This document shows positions 59,566-64,000 of a stretch of 64,000 nt of DNA, one piece after another. The notes below the pieces were generated by a model. The model saw only the letters and a program-made list of their open reading frames with translations, was not told the DNA's origin and made no database searches. Every line of letters starts with the position of its first letter. Within the stretch, counting starts at the first letter, position 1. The stretch is taken from NCBI RefSeq assembly GCF_000024345.1, contig NC_013729.1, forward strand, positions 3,658,001-3,722,000. The letters are read 5' to 3'. The position numbers and the translations under genes were made by a program. The DNA is from Kribbella flavida DSM 17836. Lineage in GTDB: Bacteria; Actinomycetota; Actinomycetes; Propionibacteriales; Kribbellaceae.

Positions 59566-60206
59566 GCATCGTACTGGCGGAGGACTCGTTGCTGCTGCGC
59601 GAAGGCCTGGCCAGCATCCTCGACCGCGCCGGGCACGAGGTCCGCGACGCGGTGGGGGACGGCGACACGCTGCTCGCGGTGGTCCGCAAGGATCCGCCGG
59701 ACGTGGTGATCACCGACGTCCGGATGCCGCCGGGCCACAGCGACGAGGGTCTGCGAGCGGCCGCCGCGATTCGGGCCGAGCTGCCGGCGATCGGCATCCT
59801 GGTGCTGTCCCAGTACGTCGCCGACGCGTACCTGTCGTCGTTGCTGGAGACCACGACCGGCGGTATCGGCTACCTGCTCAAGGACCGGGTCGGGCACGTG
59901 ACCGAGTTCCTCGCCTCGCTCGACCGGGTCGCCGAGGGGGGAACGGTGGTGGACCCGGAGGTGGTCCGGCAGCTGCTGTCGCGGCGGCGGGACGACGGTC
60001 CGCTGTCCGCGCTGACGCCACGCGAGCTGGAGGTGCTGGCGCTGATGGCCGAGGGCCGGGTGAACGCGTCGATCGCGGAGCAGCTGGTGGTGAGCGAGGC
60101 CGCGGTCCGCAAGCACGTCGGCAACATCTTCGCCAAGCTGCAGCTGGAGGACGGGCTGGACCGGCGTGTCTCGGCCGTGCTCACCTACCTGCGTCGTCAG
60201 GCATGA
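59547..60206 (+). CDS. NarL/LuxR-family response regulator
   Basis: 219 residues. Receiver domain: LAEDSLLLREGL near residue 10 and the phosphorylated Asp in VVITDVRMPP near 57; Lys in YLLKDRVGHV near 112. C-terminal LuxR helix-turn-helix: LTPRELEVLALMAEGRVNAS, IAEQLVVSEAAVRKHVGNIF. The GTG start lies inside the kinase gene's last codons (19-base overlap), so the pair is strictly coupled. Likely target is the divergent ABC transporter through the inverted repeat at 58238-58255. Confidence 0.93.
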   Translation: MPAGRLSIVLAEDSLLLREGLASILDRAGHEVRDAVGDGDTLLAVVRKDPPDVVITDVRMPPGHSDEGLRAAAAIRAELPAIGILVLSQYVADAYLSSLLETTTGGIGYLLKDRVGHVTEFLASLDRVAEGGTVVDPEVVRQLLSRRRDDGPLSALTPRELEVLALMAEGRVNASIAEQLVVSEAAVRKHVGNIFAKLQLEDGLDRRVSAVLTYLRRQA

Positions 60207-60269
60207 GGGGTGCTGTCGGCCGGGCCTCCGCCACCGCCCCATGACCTTGGAGGCGAGGGAGAATGAGGT

Positions 60270-60686
60270 ATGGCGAACTGGGCTGACGAGAGCGACATCC
60301 GCAAGATCCTGGCCGGGTGCCGGACCTGGGCCGTGGTCGGCCTGTCGAACAACAGCGGCCGCGCGGCGTACGGCGTGGCGCGGTTCCTGCAGCAGCACGG
60401 CAAACGGATCGTGCCGGTGCACCCGTCGGCGGAGACGGTGCACGGCGAGCAGGGGTACGCGACGCTGGCCGACATCCCGTTCCCGGTGGACTGCGTGGAC
60501 GTGTTCGTCCGGTCCGAGCTGGCCGGAGAGATCGCCGACCAGGCGGTGGGAATCAACGCCTCGGCGGTCTGGTTCCAGCTGGATGTAGTGGATCCGGACG
60601 CCTACACCCGAACGACGGCCGCGGGCCTGACGATGGTGATGGACCGTTGCCCGGCGATCGAGTGGGGACGCCTGGGTCCCAGCTGA
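60270..60686 (+). CDS. CoA-binding domain protein (YccU-like)
   Basis: 138 residues, a single Rossmann CoA-binding domain. TWAVVGLSNNSGRAAYGVARFL near residue 19 is the nucleotide loop, IVPVHPSA and CVDVFVRSE follow, and VWFQLDV plus VMDRCPAIEW close the fold; the Cys in MDRCP is conserved in the family. Binds CoA or a CoA disulphide; no enzymatic role established. Followed after 19 bases by the PPOX gene on the same strand. Confidence 0.9.
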   Translation: MANWADESDIRKILAGCRTWAVVGLSNNSGRAAYGVARFLQQHGKRIVPVHPSAETVHGEQGYATLADIPFPVDCVDVFVRSELAGEIADQAVGINASAVWFQLDVVDPDAYTRTTAAGLTMVMDRCPAIEWGRLGPS

Positions 60687-60705
60687 CCACCGGCGAAGGG
60701 ATCAC

Positions 60706-61128
60706 ATGTTCACGATCGACACCTCCACCGAGTTCGGTGCCCGCATCACCAAGCAGCTGGCCGACGAGCTGGTGATCTGGCTGACCACGGTCGGCGGGTC
60801 CGGCACACCGGCGCCGAACCCGGTCTGGTTCCACTGGAACGGCCAGCAGGTCCTGGTGTTCAGCCAGGCGGCGAAGGCGAAGGTCCACAACATCGAGCGC
60901 AACCCCCGGGTCGCGCTGCACTTCAACGCCACCTTCACCGGCGGCGACGTCGGCGTGCTGTCCGGCACCGCGGTGATCGACGGGTCCGGTCCGACCGCCG
61001 AGGAGCTCGCGATGTACGACGCGAAGTACGCCGAGGGCCTGGCCTCGCTCACCATGAGCGCGGAGGATTTTCACCGCGAGTACCCGGTGCTGATCCGGAT
61101 CACCCCCGACAAGCTCCGCGGCTTCTGA
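60706..61128 (+). CDS. PPOX-class F420-dependent oxidoreductase family protein (TIGR03667 type)
   Basis: 140 residues, split-barrel flavin/deazaflavin-binding fold. WLTTVGGSGTPAPNPVWFHW near residue 26, VHNIERNPRVALHFN near 64 and the C-terminal YPVLIRITPDKLRGF are typical of the small actinobacterial F420-binding PPOX group. Likely reduces or binds a small substrate using F420; substrate unknown. Its presence suggests the host makes coenzyme F420. Followed by a strong shared terminator. Confidence 0.88.
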   Translation: MFTIDTSTEFGARITKQLADELVIWLTTVGGSGTPAPNPVWFHWNGQQVLVFSQAAKAKVHNIERNPRVALHFNATFTGGDVGVLSGTAVIDGSGPTAEELAMYDAKYAEGLASLTMSAEDFHREYPVLIRITPDKLRGF

Positions 61129-61147
61129 CCTTCCGGTCGGGAACCGG

Positions 61148-61183
61148 CGACGGCAGCGTGCCCCCAGGGGTGCGCTGCCGTCG
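61148..61183. terminator. Strong bidirectional hairpin terminator
   Basis: CGACGGCAGCG (61148-61158) pairs perfectly with CGCTGCCGTCG (61173-61183); CCCC and GGGG in the loop extend it. It lies between the convergent PPOX and DUF2630 genes, about 20 bases from each. Confidence 0.85.
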
Positions 61184-61201
61184 TCGGTGCGGGCGGATCG
61201 G

Positions 61202-61450
61202 TCAGTTGAGGTAGCCCTCGACGGTGCTCGCCGGGCGGGCCTCGGCGGTGTCAGGGTCCTCACCGAACTCCCGCTTCGCGCGGCGCTGGCGGAGCAGGTC
61301 CCAGCACTGGTCCAGCTCGACCTCGAGGGCCTGCAGCCGGGCCTGCTCCTCGGCGTCGTCGACCTCGCCGGCGCTGTGCTTGGTCCGTAGTTCGTGCTCC
61401 TCGGCCACCAGGTCGTTGATGCGGTGGAGGATGCTCTTGTCGTCGGTCAT
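61202..61450 (-). CDS. DUF2630 family small helical protein
   Basis: 82 residues, strongly charged and helical. KSILHRINDLVAEEHELR and EEQARLQALEVELDQCWDLL, then RQRRAKREFGEDPD, match the DUF2630 family, a two-helix coiled-coil hairpin found in actinobacteria. Function unknown. Its ATG overlaps the fetB stop by four bases (61447-61450), so it is the second gene of that operon. Confidence 0.88.
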   Translation of the reverse strand: MTDDKSILHRINDLVAEEHELRTKHSAGEVDDAEEQARLQALEVELDQCWDLLRQRRAKREFGEDPDTAEARPASTVEGYLN

Positions 61451-62214
61451 GAGGAAACCGTACGCCCGTCCGGCAGCGGAGCGCGGGCGAGCAACTCCGT
61501 CGTGACCAGGATCGCCAGTGCCTCGGCCGCGACCAGCCCGAGCAGGACCACCAGCTGCAGCGCCGCGGCCGCGGTCGGTGACGCCCCGCCGAGCACCATG
61601 CCGACGAAGGCGCCGGGCAAGGTGACCAAGCCCACCGTGCGGGTCTGGTCCAGCGCCGGCAGCAGCGCGTCGCCCGCGCTCGGTCCGGCGACCAGCTTGA
61701 ACGCGTCCGCCGGCACCAGCCCGATCGACAGCCCGGCCTCGTACTCGCCGAAGCGTCCGCCGTACTCCGCGAGCAGCCGCCGGCCGGCCAGGGTGGTCGC
61801 GTTCATCGTGCCGCCGATGATGATGCCGCCCATCGGCAGGATCGTCTCGGGGTTGCGCGGCACGACGCCCGGCAGGATCAGCAGCAGCAGCACGACGCAG
61901 GCGCTGCCGCCGATCGCCAGCGCGCAGAACACCAACTGACCCGGTACGACGGCCGTCGAGCGGATCCGCCGGGTGCTGGTCAGGGTGGCCACGACGAGCA
62001 TCACCAGCACGAAGCCGAGCGCGCCCCACAGCGACTGCAGCGCGAAGCCGACGACCACGCCGACCACCGCCAGCTGCAGGACGGCCCGCGCGGCGGCGGT
62101 GACGATGCCCTTGTCGTGCCGCAGCGAGGCGTACCGCGACGCCAGCACCGCGATGGCCACCAGCAGCGGCAGGACGACGACCGCCGCGATCCCCAGACCG
62201 GTGTCAGCAGACAT
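61447..62214 (-). CDS. fetB: FetB/UPF0014-type ABC transporter permease
   Basis: 255 residues, about seven helices. The family core is visible: AARAVLQLAVVGVVVGFALQ near 42, PMGGIIIGGTMNATTLAGRR near 125 and VGLVTLPGAFVGMVLGGASP near 193. In other bacteria this permease works with the ATPase FetA to export iron and resist peroxide stress. No ATPase gene is adjacent here: upstream lies the acyl-CoA synthetase and downstream DUF2630. The ATPase must be elsewhere, or the permease has another role. Confidence 0.88.
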   Translation of the reverse strand: MSADTGLGIAAVVVLPLLVAIAVLASRYASLRHDKGIVTAAARAVLQLAVVGVVVGFALQSLWGALGFVLVMLVVATLTSTRRIRSTAVVPGQLVFCALAIGGSACVVLLLLILPGVVPRNPETILPMGGIIIGGTMNATTLAGRRLLAEYGGRFGEYEAGLSIGLVPADAFKLVAGPSAGDALLPALDQTRTVGLVTLPGAFVGMVLGGASPTAAAALQLVVLLGLVAAEALAILVTTELLARAPLPDGRTVSS

Positions 62215-62290
62215 CCGGCCATTCCACCACGCCGGTCAGCCGATCCCGTTCAAGCTGTCCCACCCAAGCTGTCCTGGTCAGACGTCGCTG

Positions 62291-64000
62291 TCAGGAGTCG
62301 CGGAAGTCCGTTTCGTCGTAGGCGTGCCCGGTCCGCTCGCCGGACTCGACCTTGCCGGCCTCCTCGGCGCGCAGCTCGACCCGGCGGATCTTGCCCGAGA
62401 TCGTCTTCGGCAGCTCGGCGAACTCGATCCGCCGGATCCGCTGGTACGCCGCCAGGTGGTCGCGGCAGTACGCCAGGATCTGCCCGGCCAGCTCGCGGCT
62501 CGGCTCGTACCCCGCGGCGAGCACGACGTACGCCTTGGGCACCGCGAGCCGGACCGGGTCCGGCGAGGGCACCACGGCGGCCTCGGCGACCGCCGGGTGC
62601 TCGATCAGCACCGACTCCAGCTCGAACGGCGAGATCCGGTAGTCGCTGGCCTTGAACACGTCGTCGGAGCGGCCGACGTAGGTGATGTAGCCGTCCTCGT
62701 CCCGGTGGGCCACGTCGCCGGTGTGGTAGAAACCACCGCGCATCACCTCGTCGGTGAGCGCCTTCGCGTCGCGGTAGCCGCGCATCAGCGGCACCGGCGG
62801 CGGCGCGAGCTCGATGCAGATCTCCCCGTCGTCGCCGACCGCGTCGGTCGCCGGGTCGACCAGCGCGATCGAGTAGCCCGGCAGCGGCCGGCCCATCGAC
62901 CCGGGCTTGACCGGCTGCCCCGGCGGGTTGCCGATCTGGGCGGTGGTCTCGGTCTGGCCGTAGCCGTCGCGGATGGTGATGCCCCAGGCGTTGCGAACCT
63001 GCTCGATCACTTCCGGGTTCAGCGGCTCGCCGGCCGAGATGCACTCCCGGACCCGGACCTCGACCACCGACAGGTCGGCCTGGATCAGCATGCGCCAGAC
63101 CGTCGGCGGTGCGCAGAACGTGGTCACGCCGTACGTCGCCAGCACCTGCAGCATCTTCTCGGCGTCGAAGCGGGTGTAGTTGTACAGGAAGACCGTGGCG
63201 CCCGCGTTCCACGGCGCGAAGACGTTGCTCCACGAGTGCTTGGCCCATCCCGGCGACGACACGTTGAGGTGGACGTCGCCGGGCTGCAGGCCGACCCAGT
63301 ACATCGTCGAGAGGTGGCCGACCGGGTAGCTGACCTGGGTGTGCTCGACGAGCTTCGGCTCGCTGGTCGTGCCGGAGGTGAAGTAGAGCAGCAGCGAGTC
63401 GTCCGCCGAGGTGTCGACCTCCGGCACCGGTCCGTCGTACTCCCGGGTCTGCTCGTAGTCGAGCCAGCCCTCCACCGGCTCACCGATGCCGATCCGCAGG
63501 CAGTGGTCGGCGATGCCCTCGTACCGCGCGGCGTCGGCGGTGCTGGTGACCACCGCCCGGACGCCGCCGCGGGTGATCCGGTCGGCCAGGTCGGCGTCGG
63601 TCAGCAGCGTGGTCGCCGGAATCATCACCGCCCCGGCGCGGATGCAGGCCAGCATCACCTCCCACAGCGGGACGGTGTTGCCGAGCACGATCAGCACCCG
63701 GTCGCCCGGCTGCAGCCCCTGCTCGGTGAGCCAGCCGGCCACCTGCCGCGACCGCTCGGCCATCTCGCCGTAGGTCAGCGAGTTGACCTCGCCGTCCTCC
63801 TCGACGATGGTGAGCGCGGCCACCTCCGGCTGCTCGACCGCGAGCGCGTCGAACCAGTCCCGCGCCCAGTTGAACCGGTCGAAGGCCGGCCAGCTGAAGT
63901 CGCGGTACGCCGTGTCGTAGTCCTCCCGGTGCGCGATCAGGAAGTCGCGGGCCTCGCGAAAGGCCCGGGTGGTCTCCGAGGTGCTCTGTTCCTCGCTCAT
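62291..64000 (-). CDS. Acyl-CoA synthetase (AMP-forming), medium-chain type
   Basis: 569 residues; the ATG at 63998-64000 is the last codon of the window, so an upstream start cannot be excluded, but MSEEQSTSETTRAFREARDF fits a normal N-terminus. ATP-binding loop LLYFTSGTTSEPKLVEHT near 208, GYGQTETT near 315, YHTGDVAHRDEDGYITYVGR near 425 and the C-terminal catalytic Lys in ELPKTISGKIRRVELR near 538 are the adenylate-forming signature. The sequence around HLNVSSPGWAKHSWSN resembles medium-chain and acetyl-CoA synthetase-like enzymes. It activates a carboxylic acid to its CoA ester. Confidence 0.93.
   Translation of the reverse strand: MSEEQSTSETTRAFREARDFLIAHREDYDTAYRDFSWPAFDRFNWARDWFDALAVEQPEVAALTIVEEDGEVNSLTYGEMAERSRQVAGWLTEQGLQPGDRVLIVLGNTVPLWEVMLACIRAGAVMIPATTLLTDADLADRITRGGVRAVVTSTADAARYEGIADHCLRIGIGEPVEGWLDYEQTREYDGPVPEVDTSADDSLLLYFTSGTTSEPKLVEHTQVSYPVGHLSTMYWVGLQPGDVHLNVSSPGWAKHSWSNVFAPWNAGATVFLYNYTRFDAEKMLQVLATYGVTTFCAPPTVWRMLIQADLSVVEVRVRECISAGEPLNPEVIEQVRNAWGITIRDGYGQTETTAQIGNPPGQPVKPGSMGRPLPGYSIALVDPATDAVGDDGEICIELAPPPVPLMRGYRDAKALTDEVMRGGFYHTGDVAHRDEDGYITYVGRSDDVFKASDYRISPFELESVLIEHPAVAEAAVVPSPDPVRLAVPKAYVVLAAGYEPSRELAGQILAYCRDHLAAYQRIRRIEFAELPKTISGKIRRVELRAEEAGKVESGERTGHAYDETDFRDS

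Noticed and set aside
1..64000. CRISPR arrays, tRNA/rRNA genes, insertion sequences, prophage
   Set aside because: No regularly spaced direct repeats, no cloverleaf-like segments and no transposase or phage structural genes were seen on either strand by eye; a tRNAscan or ISfinder run could still find something I missed.

Overview
The window is very GC-rich DNA with actinobacterial signatures: frequent GTG/TTG starts, ATGA/TGATG gene overlaps, a Lys/Ala-rich N-terminus on the principal sigma factor, an F420-type PPOX protein, an LprG/P55 pair, DUF7455 and DUF6412 proteins, and topoisomerase IV genes near sigA. The gene content and order suggest a Kribbella-like member of the Propionibacteriales. 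That assignment is inference from gene content; no 16S or database search was possible. It looks like chromosomal core plus ordinary accessory genes. I saw no prophage, intact insertion sequence, CRISPR array, rRNA or tRNA.

Layout. 0-9 kb: the start of an ATP-dependent DNA ligase, a DyP peroxidase, a PLP decarboxylase with an MFS transporter whose last helix is cut off by an in-frame TAG, a CPBP protease, a HAD phosphatase, a SigB-type sigma factor and a secreted beta-trefoil protein. 9-18 kb: oligopeptidase B, exonuclease III, then a TetR repressor facing an SDR / enoyl-reductase-like / alpha-beta-hydrolase / YccF operon through two matching operators, followed by a metallo-hydrolase and a hemerythrin protein. 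18-26.5 kb: DDAH, DNA polymerase IV with a repeat tail, a glutamate-cysteine ligase-like enzyme, a structured intergenic region before a universal stress protein and a DNA glycosylase, then sigA-DUF6412-yidC2. 26.5-39.5 kb: a serine hydrolase divergent from a large SARP/NB-ARC regulator, a methyltransferase, an OmpR-type two-component system with an exported target gene sharing 11-bp-phased repeats, a DUF456 protein, a glycogen-debranching-like enzyme, and a LysE exporter divergent from a MocR regulator. 39.5-55 kb: DUF7455, parE, two HAD/membrane genes, a pyroglutamyl-peptidase homologue lacking its cysteine, two beta-carbonic anhydrases, a GH127 enzyme, a sucrase/ferredoxin-like protein, and the parC-lprG-p55 operon. 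55-64 kb: a tiny exported peptide with four DSVRIT repeats, an FtsX-type ABC transporter divergent from a NarL-type two-component system, CoA-binding and F420/PPOX proteins, DUF2630-fetB, and an acyl-CoA synthetase starting at the window edge.

The observations I rate highest are: the secreted DSVRIT-repeat peptide beside an ABC/two-component module; direct repeats at exactly 11 bp spacing upstream of both the response-regulator gene and its neighbour; the amber codon that truncates the MFS transporter; an over-represented dodecamer, GGGAGAGCGCTC; a set of starts with a TAnnnT box 6-7 nt upstream that predicts leaderless mRNAs; and a long-stem structured region upstream of the universal stress gene.
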